Source of the DNA: Platynereis dumerilii
Lineage: Eukaryota > Annelida > Polychaeta > Phyllodocida > Nereididae
DNA: 64,000 nt
Reading direction: 5' to 3'
Assembly (NCBI GenBank): GCA_026936325.1
Contig: JAPTHN010000006.1
Span: 32,815,296 to 32,879,295, forward strand
Positions within the stretch are counted from its first letter, which is position 1. Every line of letters begins with the position of its first letter. Below are positions 11,331-22,690 of the stretch, piece by piece. Both the position numbers and the translations under genes were made by a program. Under the pieces are notes generated by a model. The model saw only the letters and a list, made by a program, of their open reading frames with translations. It had not been told where the DNA came from and made no database searches.

Positions 11331-13607
11331 GTAAGAGACTCAGACATTTTTAAAATACAGCCAATACTGTGACCACATACTTCTGACCCTTGTTGAGAAC
11401 TGGCCTTTTGTGTTAGCCAATCAAAAGCCAGTATTTCACTTTGATGAATCCCATATTCTCTGTTGTCCACTTATTCTGCAATTTATATATATATGAGTGT
11501 TTGCCTGTGATGGTATAAGCCAGTTATTCACCATGTGATCAGGAATATTTGTTCATCACACTTCGGGCTGAACCCTCCCTGGATAAATCACATATTCCCC
11601 TTGTCCCTATAAATGGAAATGCATCATAAACTGTAATTTCCTCTGCTTGTGACAAGTTATTGATAATCAAATGACTCTCACATTCAAGATAAACTGCTGA
11701 GACTTGTTGGAAATATCACATATTTCACCAGATTTGTGACATTTGTCAGGTGATTTGTAACATATACAATGTTAATTGCTATGATCAGTTTTCTCATTTC
11801 AGCACCACCAGAACGAAAATATGAATCTTTTAATGCCATTATGTTTAATCAGTATAATTAATGGAATTATCTCAACAATATATTGGAAGCAAGGTGCCGG
11901 CCTACCAACAATCCCTACTGATATTCCCGTCGATACTGAGAGATTGGTCTTGAGTGGTAATGCAATTACAAATATCAATGAGCATAACTTTGAGAATCTT
12001 ACATCTTTAACTTATCTGACATTGGGAAGTAACCAAATAACTGATATAGCCCCGGATTCATTCAAAGATTTACACAGCCTAGAAGAGCTTATATTGAAAA
12101 AGAATAAATTAAGAATTATAGTGTCAGGAACATTCAATGGTTTAACTGCCCTACAGATACTGATGCTTAATAAAAACAAAATTACTTCAATAGCAGATGA
12201 TGCTTTGATTCTGCCTAAACTGACAGAACTGAAAGCAATGGTAAATGAACTCACAATGTTTCCCAATATTTCAAGACTCCCAAACCTGAAAATAATTAAT
12301 CTGAATTCAAATAGTTTCACTGTACTGCAAAATAACACTTTTGAAAAGAGCAATGTATTGGAATATATGTCATTGAGGTATAGTAAAATTCAACAGTTTC
12401 CTCCCCTAGGTGTTATTTGCAGAAGTATAAAGACTTTAGATATAAGAAACAATAGACTAACAAGTCTGGCAGCAGATGCATTTGAAGGATGCATACAGCT
12501 GAGTCATCTTTTTCTCTCAGTAAATAATTTGACATCCCTTGATTGGGTAGCTTCTCTCGGACCCAGTCTACAGGAATTGTTGGTCAGTCAAAACTTGTTA
12601 ACAGGTAATATTCCTGAACATTACTTCATAAACACGAGCAGCTTGCTAACTATTGACTTGACTGATAACCAAATTGAAACATTTGCTACCAGAAGTTTGG
12701 AGTATATGCCTAATCTAGAAACACTTAATCTACACTAGCAATTGTGCAACGTACGAATTACGTACGTAAAACGTACGTTTTACGTACGTAAATTTTACGT
12801 ACGAAACTCACAAGAAAGAGCCGATCCGTAGTTCGTACGTACATTTTCGTACGAATTTCGTACGTATTTCGCATAGGCACTTTTCGTACGAATTTCATAT
12901 GTTAAATCTATTATTTTAGGCATTGGAATTTAGCTTATTAATCAGGTCTATTTCATTTTGAAATTTTGTAATTCATGATGGGTAAAACAACACAGTGATA
13001 TGAAATTAAAATATTTATTGGTACAATTAGGCTTATACTGTATACAGGTATAAATTCAATGAAATTTAATTTGGTTTCAATTGCAATTGTCCTTTTTTTC
13101 CCCGCTTTTTTTTTTTCTTTATGCTTCGTTTTCAACCATGATTATTGCGATAGATACTGTTTATCTTGTATTTGAGTCAATAGTCCATATTTTCAATAAT
13201 TTTTCTTCTGCCTCTCCACATTTTATTCCAACGTGTCACCCAGCTTCAGACATACGTTGTAAAACCAATCCAAAATGTCTTGCTGAGCATGGCTTGTCCC
13301 ACAACATGAGAAGCTGTCTCTGAAAAATAGATAATTGAAATAATATTAGATTAAGTCTAAATACAATTTCATAGTCATTGGGCTTAACGGACGAAAAAAT
13401 TTTCAAGAAGGTAATGTTTGGTAGCAATGTTGAGGAAATAGTGATGATGGAGAATGCAAAGTTCAGTGTCGAGTCTGCCAGAAATAAAGACACCACTGAA
13501 TGCTCTTTTGAAAAGATACTCATGAATTTCCCCTCATTCAATACCAGTAAAACGCAAAACTGCAATTTATGATATTTGAATTTTCATCACAGTATCTTGG
13601 ACATGTA

Positions 13608-14093
13608 CAGTTGCTCTCCGAAGTAAGTAAACCACTCAGTGATTTGCCATTGAACTCCCCAATGGCATTTTAAACTTGTCTTGCGGTAATGGCTAGGCCA
13701 TAGCAGCACTAATAACTGCATCATCAATATGATGGTTGATTAACACCATTGAAGATTCTTACTATATCTACTAGCATGGTCATTGAATATGTACCAGGGG
13801 TCTTTATGCCAGAGAGGTTATAATCTTGCAAAAGTAAGTACATCCTCTCCTATCCTTTGGCATTGCGCTAGGGGTGTACTTACTTTTGCGAGATTATAAC
13901 CCCTATCTAGCACAAAGGCCCCATGTGCAAATTAAATGGCCAGGGATGTTCATGTAATAGGAAAACTCAATGGTGTGATACAAGAATCGTTGCAAAAATT
14001 ATTTGTGTAATATTAGTCAAAACCGGGAGCCAACTTAAACATAGTCTTCAAAGGCAAATCATTGAAGGGTGTACTTACTTCCAAGAGTAACTG
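13608..14093. mobile_element. TA-flanked Tc1/mariner-type MITE with internal hairpin
   Basis: Inverted ends CAGTTGCTCTCCGAAGTAAG and, reverse-complemented, CAGTTACTCTTGGAAGTAAG, with TA at both flanks (13606 and 14094). The next bases (CACTCAGTGATTTGCC and its partner) continue the inverted repeat. An inner imperfect palindrome spans about 13797-13925, with GTAAGTAC...GTACTTAC at its centre. No coding capacity. Confidence 0.8.
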
Positions 14094-14215
14094 TATGACA
14101 TTTAGGCTATGTACCTTTTATGTATATTGGTTAGGCCCACCTGAACATGTAATAATTGTAATTTATGTTAAACTATCTGTGTAAGTAAGTTGAAGTTAAC
14201 ATAGTTAATGCTTAC

Positions 14216-14303
14216 CAAAAGAACAGGGAAGACTTCTCGAATGGCAACCAGAGAGGTGTCTCTCTAAATTAGGGAGTGGCTGACCTTGTCTTGTGAAAAA
14301 GAG
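14216..14303 (-). pseudogene. Exon-like segment, copy 1 of a direct duplication
   Basis: Minus-strand segment of 88 nt bounded by a good acceptor (TTTTTGATTTCAG) and donor (TTTTG|GTAAGC). A diverged copy lies at 15488-15585 with the same splice borders. The reading frames do not agree between the copies and contain stops, so this is probably a relic of a gene carried inside the insertion. Product unknown. Confidence 0.3.
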
Positions 14304-15487
14304 CTGAAATCAAAAAGAACAAAAATTATGGGTGGTGTATCGCTGGACCTAAATATGCTGGCGGGATCAAGTCTTCGTTTTGAGTCAGCCTTTGTAGGAC
14401 TAGTGTATTGCAGTAGACAGAGTACTCCAGGCTTACCAAATGAGCCTGCTGTTCACAAGACAAATTTTATAAAGGAATATTATGAGATTTCGAGTAACAA
14501 TTTCGAAGGACCCCTATTGAAAAAGGACGTGTCCATAAAGAAAAACATTATAGCCCATGAATGAATTAGCTGTGATTGCAAAATAAAACTGGACAGAAAG
14601 TATTAAAACTATACAGTGATGCAAAAATTGTTCATTGGCAGCTTTAAAAAAAGAATTACTCTCACCAAATAAATTTGGTAATCCAATATGGTGTAACTTG
14701 ATTAGTCAAAATTGATTGGTTGCAAAATCAGGTCCCAAACGTATGCACATTATGCACTCCCAACAATTCATCGTCACTCTGCTCTAGGCACTGCCCGCAC
14801 TGCAAACAGAAAAACACAGACATCAGGGAGAGTATGGTAGGATGTTATTATGTCTACTCAAGTTTGCAAAGCACTGACAAAATTTTCGACTTCATCTCTC
14901 GAACTTTAAGTCGACATAATAACTGAATGTTTAAAGCGTTTCTTAAAACAGCCCTTGGAAAACTTTTTTTTTTTGTGATATGTGCTACCTCAAGACTTCA
15001 GAGCCGATATTCCACAATGGCCAGTGAAGTTCAGGCAAAAAACCATGTGATTCACAGCATGTGGTTCATCGTTGTGAACTACATACATATTGTCATGGAA
15101 ACAAGGGGGGGGGGGGTTGTGAAGTGACGACGTCACAATGTTTTGAGGCTCTGGTTAGTCGGAGTGGTAGCTATGGATGTTCTTGGGGCCATTCAAATAA
15201 AATAGTGGCTCTTGAAAAGTTGAAATTATTAATAGTTTTGAGAGGGGGTCTACTACTTTTTGACTGAGAGATATTAATAAAATATAAATATAAATGCATA
15301 TCATGTCTGCTGCAGAATAAACAATCGTCCTACAGACTTGTGCTGTAGGCTATTCCCCTGTGACATGACATTCATTAGGTTCATTGCTCATTGTTGTGAA
15401 CCACACTCTCATTAAGTTCTATCATAGTGCCACTGCGAGTCTGAGACGAAACAATATTAAACTGAATTTTACAACATTAATGCTTAC

Positions 15488-15585
15488 CGAAAGTGTATGG
15501 AAGACCTTAGGCTTCTGGAATGGCGACCATAGAGATATATCTCTCTAATTCAGGGAAGGGCATTCCTTTTCCTTGTGAAGAAGAC
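15488..15585 (-). pseudogene. Exon-like segment, copy 2 of a direct duplication
   Basis: Minus-strand 98-nt segment between TTTCGATTTCAG and CTTTCG|GTAAGC, about 70-75% similar by eye to 14216-14303, including the central AGAGAGA..TCTCT run. Similarity continues into the flanking intron side (AATGCTTACC). No frame is open through both copies. Confidence 0.3.
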
Positions 15586-15834
15586 CTGAAATCGAAAATA
15601 AAATTATTTCCAGCTGTATTACTGTTTACTATAAGAGCTTCATAACAAAAATACTGTGTTGGTGGCAATAGCCTATATCTGTATTTTTTTTTAAACCCAG
15701 TTAATTTGTTTTTAATATCAGTTAAAAATCCAATTAAAAATCCAATTAAAAAAAGAAATGTCTTGTAATTGCCAAATATGCGTAAATAACATCCAATTCA
15801 ACAGAAAACAACACAAGAAAAGTAACGGGAATAC

Positions 15835-15990
15835 CAGTGCTTTTCCTACCCATTAGCCACATTAGCATCGATTCCTCCTTGTGGCTAATGAATATCACAT
15901 ATTTTGCATGCAAATTAGCCACACATGCATGCATTTCACTCAAAATTGGCCTTTGTGGCTAATTGGATTTTCGTCCTAGGAAAAGCACTG
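15835..15990. mobile_element. Short MITE with repeated TGTGGCTAAT word
   Basis: Inverted ends CAGTGCTTTTCCTA...TAGGAAAAGCACTG. The word TTAGCCACA or its complement TGTGGCTAA occurs four times within 156 bp. The terminal bases look hAT-like, but no clear 8-bp duplication is visible. Confidence 0.6.
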
Positions 15991-16699
15991 ATATAGCATG
16001 GTTTTGAAAGATATTATAAATCTCATTTTTGAAAATCATGAGATTTCAGGGCTCGCCATTGGGGATTTACATAATAAATAAGGGCTATGTGACACCTCTC
16101 AATATTAGGGCTGGACATCGTTCAATGTTTAACATTATGATATGTCATGATAAATTTGTCAGTGTTCCAGCTAGGCCATTTGAGCATGGCGCCGTGCCAT
16201 GCCCAACCCTTGTCTGCCATGCCCAAAAAAAAAAGACAAACAATTTATGGGCCACCATAACATCGAAGTTCAGATAAAATTCTGAAATTGCTTTAGTACC
16301 TTTCTGTGCATGTTTGCAGCAGCAGATTTAGCATTTAATTTCCCTTTTCAGCCTCGAAATTTGTGTTCCTTACAATGAAGTAAGACATGGCTTCCTTCAG
16401 TTCCCTGAAATACAAAATACGAATCAGTTAGCCTATATTAAAATTGGAATAACATCTAAAGGCTGTTAGAATTTTATGGAGCTTTTGCGTCTGATACCTC
16501 TTCAAAAATAGTCTCAATCCATCCATAAAGTCATGACTTAATTTAATGATATAAATTAATCCTAGCTAAATTGAGGAATTGAGGTTGTTGTCAGACTATA
16601 AGCGGGTGACAATTTAATATCCGGGGGAAGGAGGGGGAGCTTGCAGTTTCCATCGGTTGAAATTATCTATTTCATGGAATCACGCAAATGGCAGTACTA

Positions 16700-17038
16700 G
16701 CCCAGTGGGCACACGACGTAAACTCCGACGTTGCTAATTGGTGGAGGGCTGGTCTGTTGGTCACGTAGATATGTATGGTAGAGACTATGTCGCCCCAACG
16801 TGAACACGACGTCGTGGTTTTTTACAACGTTGCAACAACGTCGCAAGCGAACGTTGAACTCCTGACATTGCCTCACAATGTTGTAAAACATCGCCACAAC
16901 GTTGCATGCTAACGTCATATCTTTGACGTTGCTTCACAACATTGTGACCACATAATTTCAACCATACAATTCTACGTCATTTGACGAAAAGTGTGACGTC
17001 GTTGCAACGTTGCTGCAACGTCGATGTGCCCATGGGGG
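16700..17038. mobile_element. TA-flanked MITE built from AACGTTGC words
   Basis: TA flanks (16698, 17039). Ends are GCCCAGTGGGCACACGACG and, reverse-complemented, CCCCCATGGGCACATCGACG. Almost the whole 339 bp consists of variants of CAACGTTGCAACAACGTCG on both strands. No coding capacity. Confidence 0.75.
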
Positions 17039-17168
17039 TAGGCCTACTAATCATTTATTTCAAGTGCACGAAGTCCCCGAATTTTCTTTCCAAAATCAAG
17101 CAACTCCTTGTAAAAAATACCTTTTGCAGAAATTATTTATAGCAAGCATCTACACAAAAAAAATTAGG

Positions 17169-17506
17169 GTATGATTCACTTTAGCGGGCCGTGAAATTGA
17201 CCATATTTGGTGAACAATAATTTCGTGACGTCATGTCATTGTTGCCAGGCAAGAAATGTTTACATGACGCCATCAACACGTGACGACGATCTTGTTTGGC
17301 TGACGCAAAAAGTAGCGAAATACACTAAAAAGTTAAGTTTTAGTCATTTCTTTGTTACACTTACAGTTTGATGAAATGATGCCATGGAAACCAATTGGCG
17401 GGGGTGTGGGGGCAGCAGCCCCCTCGTTTAGCACTAAAAAACGATTGTTTCCACTTGCCAAATATGGTCATTTTCACGGCCCGCTATAGTGAATTTTTTC
17501 CAAAAA
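17169..17506. mobile_element. MITE with 35-bp inverted ends and internal CRE-like site
   Basis: Left end TTCACTTTAGCGGGCCGTGA and right end, reverse-complemented, TTCACTATAGCGGGCCGTGA, continuing through CCATATTTGG. TGACGTCA sits inside at about 17226. The target duplication is unclear. Confidence 0.65.
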
Positions 17507-18677
17507 TTATTTATTTCACAAAAACCGAGTAAAAAAATTATCAATAAAAAAAAACAAAAACCCCTGGACATGGATATTATTAAATGGTCAGCCCCCGGGG
17601 TCACCCCCTAAGTCATAAAGGTGGGAGCGCCTTTTTAAAATTTTCATTAATTAACCCTTACTGGACTTAGCTCCAGTGTTGTAAACTCCGCACAGGTGAT
17701 AAAATTAATAGACCTGAGTAATGCCATTTAATAAGCCACAACAACAAGTTGACAAATGACAACACTTGATTATCTCAGGAAAAAATTACCAGCAGTAGGG
17801 CCTAGCATGATGTGGTAGCTTTAAACGGAATTTAATCATAAATTTGAGCACCAGTAGAGCTATTGATCAGTTGAGTATATTCTGAAGCACTAACCTTTTG
17901 AGTATTGTGGTTTTGTCGATGATTGTTTTGTAGACACAACAATAAATTCTCTAAACATTTTTGATGAGCTTTCCTGCCTGTCAGTCCACCCAAGATCAAC
18001 ATTCCAATGACGTCACAAGCACCTTGCCTATTATGATGTCATCAACAATCACCTTGGCAACCTGTCACTGGTGACGTCATGCCATCTGGTGGATTTGTCT
18101 TCACAGCAGAAAAAACAACAACAAAAATGAAGAAGCAGAAGACAGCCAATAATGCAATATTTCTGGGCTCCGTGTTCATTCATCAGTGTCATCACAGGCT
18201 GGACTTAGTTGGGAAGACTAGATGCAAACAAAATCAGAGATCTCTCCTTGGAAGGTAGGCCTAGCTGGTAAGTTTTTTGTGTGTGATGACTGATGATGGG
18301 ACTACTAAATTTTCAAGTCATGAAAATCTCCAAGCTTGCGAGAATTTGTGTGTATTTTAATCAGATTCAGAAACATTACTGTTCAGTAAGGCCTACTGAC
18401 TGTCCCTGGTTTTATTGTTTAGGCTTGGACTGTGCTAGCCCCAGTAAAGTGGCCATAGGCGTATTGGAGGGGGGGGGCAGGGGGGGCAAACGCCCCCCCC
18501 CCCCGAAAAGTTTGGGAAACAGTAAGATTCGGGCAAAAAGGCTAAACAATTGATTTCCAAGAAATTTAATTTGAAATGTTTATAAATTTAGATCGTGAAA
18601 TTCGGGCAAATGTCGCTGGCCCCCCAAAAATTGCGCGTGCCGTACAACTATGAAAGTGGCTGCTCTTCTGATGGCTT

Positions 18678-18976
18678 TGGGGCCGACCAGTCTAACCAGA
18701 TGATCTGTTGCCAAGTCTTGGGGGGGGGGGCTATGGACTTTTGGTTTAAAAAAAAGTTTGTTTCCCACTTGATACTGAAAAAAAAGTTTGCTCAGCACAT
18801 GGAAATTTAAAAAAAAGTTTATTTCCACCTCTAGAGCTAGAGTACCGTAATGTTAAAATTCCGATAAAAAGTTTTGTTGAGAGTCCGCATGTGGAAAAAA
18901 TTTTCGTTGACGCACTGCGAAGGAAAAAAGTTCTTTGTGGGAGTAAAGTCTATAGCCACTCCAACAATCGTCTGGA
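18678..18976. mobile_element. GGGGCCGACC MITE, copy 1
   Basis: Starts GGGGCCGACCAG, then a poly-G run, CTATGGAC, several AAAAAAGTTTG words, and ends near CAATCGTCTGGACCGCCCC. The same order of blocks occurs at 62911-63212, so these are two copies of one family. This copy is more diverged. Confidence 0.7.
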
Positions 18977-19204
18977 CCGCCCCTTGCTGTACGGACAGGA
19001 GCTAGGATTGATGCCCCACCACTTTTGCCAAAAAAAGGGTAAAAAAATTCAGAGCTTCCGTAACTGCTGTGCCCACACAAAAAAATTTAATAAGTTGTCA
19101 GTGCCCCACCACTTTATTTTGAAAATGATGCCACTGAAGAGTACAGTTAGAATTAGATCTAAATAATTAATACTCTGGTAGGCCTATCTATAGACATTTG
19201 CCCA

Positions 19205-19560
19205 GAGGGTCAGAGCATAGTGGGTTTTAACCACCATAAAAAAAAATTCTAGTAATGGCATGGCACCTGCTGGATATGGTCCGCAAGGACATGCAGAATC
19301 ATTGCAGATTACATAACTGAAAATGGGAAAAAAATTTGTTGGAAAATTTGTGAGAAAAAATGGAATTTTAATAATTTTTATGTCGCAGCCATTGGCAATG
19401 TGACAAACTGCCACACAGTAAAAATTTTTCTCAAAATTTCCCCACAAATTTTTTTCCCGTTTTCAATTATGTAATTTGCATGTCATTGTGTACCATATCC
19501 AGCAGGTGCCATGCCATTAGAATCTTTCTAACTTGGAGGTGGTTGAAATCCACTGCGAGA
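19205..19560. repeat. Long imperfect palindrome (foldback MITE)
   Basis: The left arm contains TAATGGCATGGCACCTGCTG and the right arm, read in reverse complement, contains TAATGGCATGGCACCTGCTG as well. The pairing continues outward and inward for about 150 bases per arm around a short AT-rich loop near 19380. Confidence 0.75.
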
Positions 19561-19801
19561 GGGGAGCCCCTCCTCCCCCCCCCGCCCCTGACAAAGGGGA
19601 GAAATTTCAGGGCAAATTAGTGACAGCCTCCCCCCTGCGAAACGGCCACCCGTACGCCTATGTTTATATTATATATATATATTAGAATTATAAATGCTTG
19701 GCCGAGGCCAAGGCAAACGAGGGCGGCAGCCAGACAAGGTAGATCAACATAGTTTCCAGACCAAGGAGTAGCAGCCTGAAGCGATAACAAGAAGTAAGGC
19801 T

Positions 19802-21333
19802 TAGGGATGCAAAGGCCGGGAAAATTTCCGGAAATATTGGAAATTTTCCATGGAAAATTTCCGGGAATTTATTCTTGCGGGAATATTGGGAATTTTGGGA
19901 ATTTTCAAATAAACTGCTTAAATCTTTATATATTTGTAATTGGTCCTGTTAATAGTAGTCATTTGGATGTCTGCCATTATCTTTTGATAGCCAGTATGGC
20001 AGTTTGTGGTCCTTAGGTCTTCCTGGATATCAAGGTTGCATATATTGGTCTGGCAACGAGGGTCAAATCCGTAACCATTCGTTCTCGAGTTGGAAATTTC
20101 AAAATCTTTAAGGCAAAATTTTGGGATTTTTTTTTTGCTTTGTAAAAATCTAAATTATTCTGTATTTACCAAAGGAAACCTTTTGAACAAGATATTTTTT
20201 GCGCAAGCCTGTTCATTGAGGGACAGTGCTAAGGAAAAGCCAACCAGAATAAACAGACCATCACATGGTTCGGGCCCAGTTTTCAGATAGAAATTTATAT
20301 TTTTTTCGAAGTAGAGACCTGTGTAAAATTATTGGAAATTAAATGTCCGAAATTTAGAAGCTGCTCAAAATACCGGAGGACTCCTCCAGAGTAACTATTT
20401 GGTGCAGCAAAATTTTGCAGCTGTATCTCTTCATACCTAAATGAATATTCTGACTGCAGTGTGAGGAATTGAGGATTATGAAACTTTTTATTCTGCAGGA
20501 ATATACAAACCTGTTTGATTCAGAGGGTTATATTTGTGATTGGTTTAATGTCCAATTACAGGATGTTTGATGAACATTTTTCAGCTTAAGCACAGACCCA
20601 GAAGTGTTTGACTCTGTCACTATGCTATAGTGCATGGAGATAAAGTCTGTAGTCTAGCACTTCTACACTTTTGACCTCTGCTGCAAATGTAATCAACATT
20701 GCACAAAATTTAGGTATCTAGTGCGTATAAAACTTCCTTTGCCAAACTGGTAAGAAGGTAATATCGGCAATTGTAAATGTCATCTTCTTAGCTAATCAGA
20801 AGTTAATCCCAATCACATCAGCAGAAAGCAACTGGTCTCAGTTAGGATTTTCTTGAAATTTTTGAAAGTCTCAAAGTCAAGTTTGTTGTTGCACAAATAT
20901 GAATCTATCACTTGATAATACACCAAGCAATACATATTGGCAACATGATGAAGGACACAGACCTTAAATGTGAAAATTTTGTAAATTTTTCAATATCTCC
21001 CTTTATAGTGTGGCCTTTAGTTCAAAAGTGCAATTCTTATTTGTCCTTACAGTCAGAAAATTATTTTGAATCTCAAAATGGTAGCAAATAAACTCTTTAA
21101 GTTGCTGCATACATTTCAGACTTTGATGAAATAAGGTGTTCAGTGCAAACTCACAGCTTCAACAAGCTGACTTGTTATCCAATCCAGTTATATTCCCAGA
21201 AATTTCCCAAGTAATCGCATAAATTTCCGAATATTCCCAATGTTTCCGAATATTCCCGTAAATTCCCGGAAATTTCCAAAAATTTCCATGGAAAATTTCC
21301 CTAACGAAAATTCCCGGGAATTTTGCATTCCTA
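19802..21333. mobile_element. hAT-type non-autonomous element with 8-bp duplication
   Basis: Perfect 8-bp direct repeat GTAAGGCT at 19794-19801 and 21334-21341. Terminal repeats TAGGGATGCAAA and, reverse-complemented, TAGGAATGCAAA. Both subterminal zones are built from GGGAATTTTCC and GGAAATTTCC words. The middle (19930-21160) has no transposase frame. Confidence 0.85.
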
Positions 21334-21702
21334 GTAAGGCTATAAGAAATGATGAAGCAACTATTTTCCATTTTAAAAAAAGCTACTGTAGGGCTAGACT
21401 AACTTATAAAACAAATCTGTGGATCCATGAATAATTTGTCTCGCTTGAGATAATAACATGTTAATGAACAGAAAATTGAATCAAGATATAAAAAAATATT
21501 TTGCTCCCTTGCGTTATTTGAGAAAAGTTATTTTCACATAGTGGTCAGTGGTCACACCTTCATGGAAGATGTCAGGAAAAATTATAATTTTTTGAGTGGT
21601 GGTGCAAATGCCCCACCAGCCCCATCTACAGTGACGCCACTGAGCAAACCTTGAGTGGAGCATCCAGCTACATGAACTCTAAGCAGGTTCTCTCAACCGA
21701 TA

Positions 21703-22250
21703 GGCCGTGTTAGTGGAATTCTCCTTTTTCCAGCACTCTGACGTTTCGGCGCACAAATAAACTTTTTCCGGGAACACCCGCCATTTTGTAGGCCTGTACA
21801 ATGCAATGGGACCAGGTTTTACGAGGTCCATAACATCGTTAAAATTAATCAGCTTGACAACACTGGATTAGCCCAACTGCATGTACTTCTGGGTCTAATC
21901 CTTGGATCCCGCTACTTTTACAAGACATACCTGTGATTAATCCGGATATTTTGCTCGATCAAGACTTAGTCCGTCAGGCCGACTCCCGCCACATTTTTCC
22001 ATCTTGGTCGGGCCGTAACAGAAGATACAAGTTGTCATTCGACTGAATAATGGCGGAATCCATAAACATTCCATTTAAGACTGCGATACAATCCGTAGTG
22101 TTTTAGTGGTTTTACAACTGTCCTGGAGCCTGGAATCCAAGCGTCCATCGACTTCGCAATGGTAAAAAATGGCGGCGTGTTCCAGGAAAAAGTTATTTTT
22201 GCGCCGAGACGCCAGAGAGCAGATAAAAGGAGAGTTCCACTAACGCGGCC
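21703..22250. mobile_element. TA-flanked MITE with GGCCGYGTTAGTGG ends
   Basis: Ends GGCCGTGTTAGTGGAATTCT and, reverse-complemented, GGCCGCGTTAGTGGAACTCT, followed by matching GCGCC-containing blocks, giving about 60-bp inverted repeats. TA on both sides (21701, 22251). 548 bp, non-coding. Confidence 0.75.
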
Positions 22251-22424
22251 TATTAGTCACTCATTCATGCATGTGTCAATCTAAAGACAAATTTATCTTT
22301 TGACTTTGTAAGAAATTGGGATTGACAGTTCAAAAAGGGTTCCGTTACTGAGATAAATTTCCCATGAATATCACTTTTTTTAATCATGCAATGATAGTTA
22401 TGGATTTTCAATTTTCAAATGTCA

Positions 22425-22690
22425 CTTTTTTTTTTATTCCAGGTTGAGTGACCACATCGAACAAGGATCTAACTTCAGAAGAGATGGATGGATGGATGAT
22501 TATGTCCAGGAAGTATTTATGCACTTGGTAGCCTAATAACAACAGGAAGAAGACACAGCAATGATTCAAAGGATGACTGAGGCAGCCTTCCTACTTAGGC
22601 CCTGGTGACCTGGCAAGAGCTGGATTCGAACCCTCGATCCAGCGATTGGCTGCCTAGCACGCTACCATTAGACCAACCCTCCCCCCTACT
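22425..22690 (-). mobile_element. tRNA-derived SINE
   Basis: On the minus strand an A box (GGTCTAATGGTAGCGTGC) and a B box (GGGTTCGAATCC) lie at the spacing of a tRNA gene, followed by an unrelated 150-bp body. It ends in an A-rich tail at 22425-22440. The tRNA-like part cannot fold as a complete functional tRNA and the tail is typical of a SINE. Confidence 0.7.

Larger units (their letters stand above)
18451..19661. mobile_element. Old element with CATAGGCGTA ends, hosting two further repeats
   Basis: Left end CCATAGGCGTATTGGAGGGG with poly-G and poly-C runs; right end CACCCGTACGCCTATG. The ends are inverted relative to each other. A MITE (18678-18976) and a palindrome (19205-19560) lie between. 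No coding frame. Confidence 0.5.

Noticed and set aside
12821-12950. CGTACG array as a CRISPR-like or satellite array
   Set aside because: Units are irregular and without unique spacers, and they occur as inverted subterminal zones of one transposable element.
22600-22690. Functional tRNA gene on the minus strand
   Set aside because: A and B boxes are good, but no complete acceptor stem pairs and a SINE body with an A-rich tail follows.
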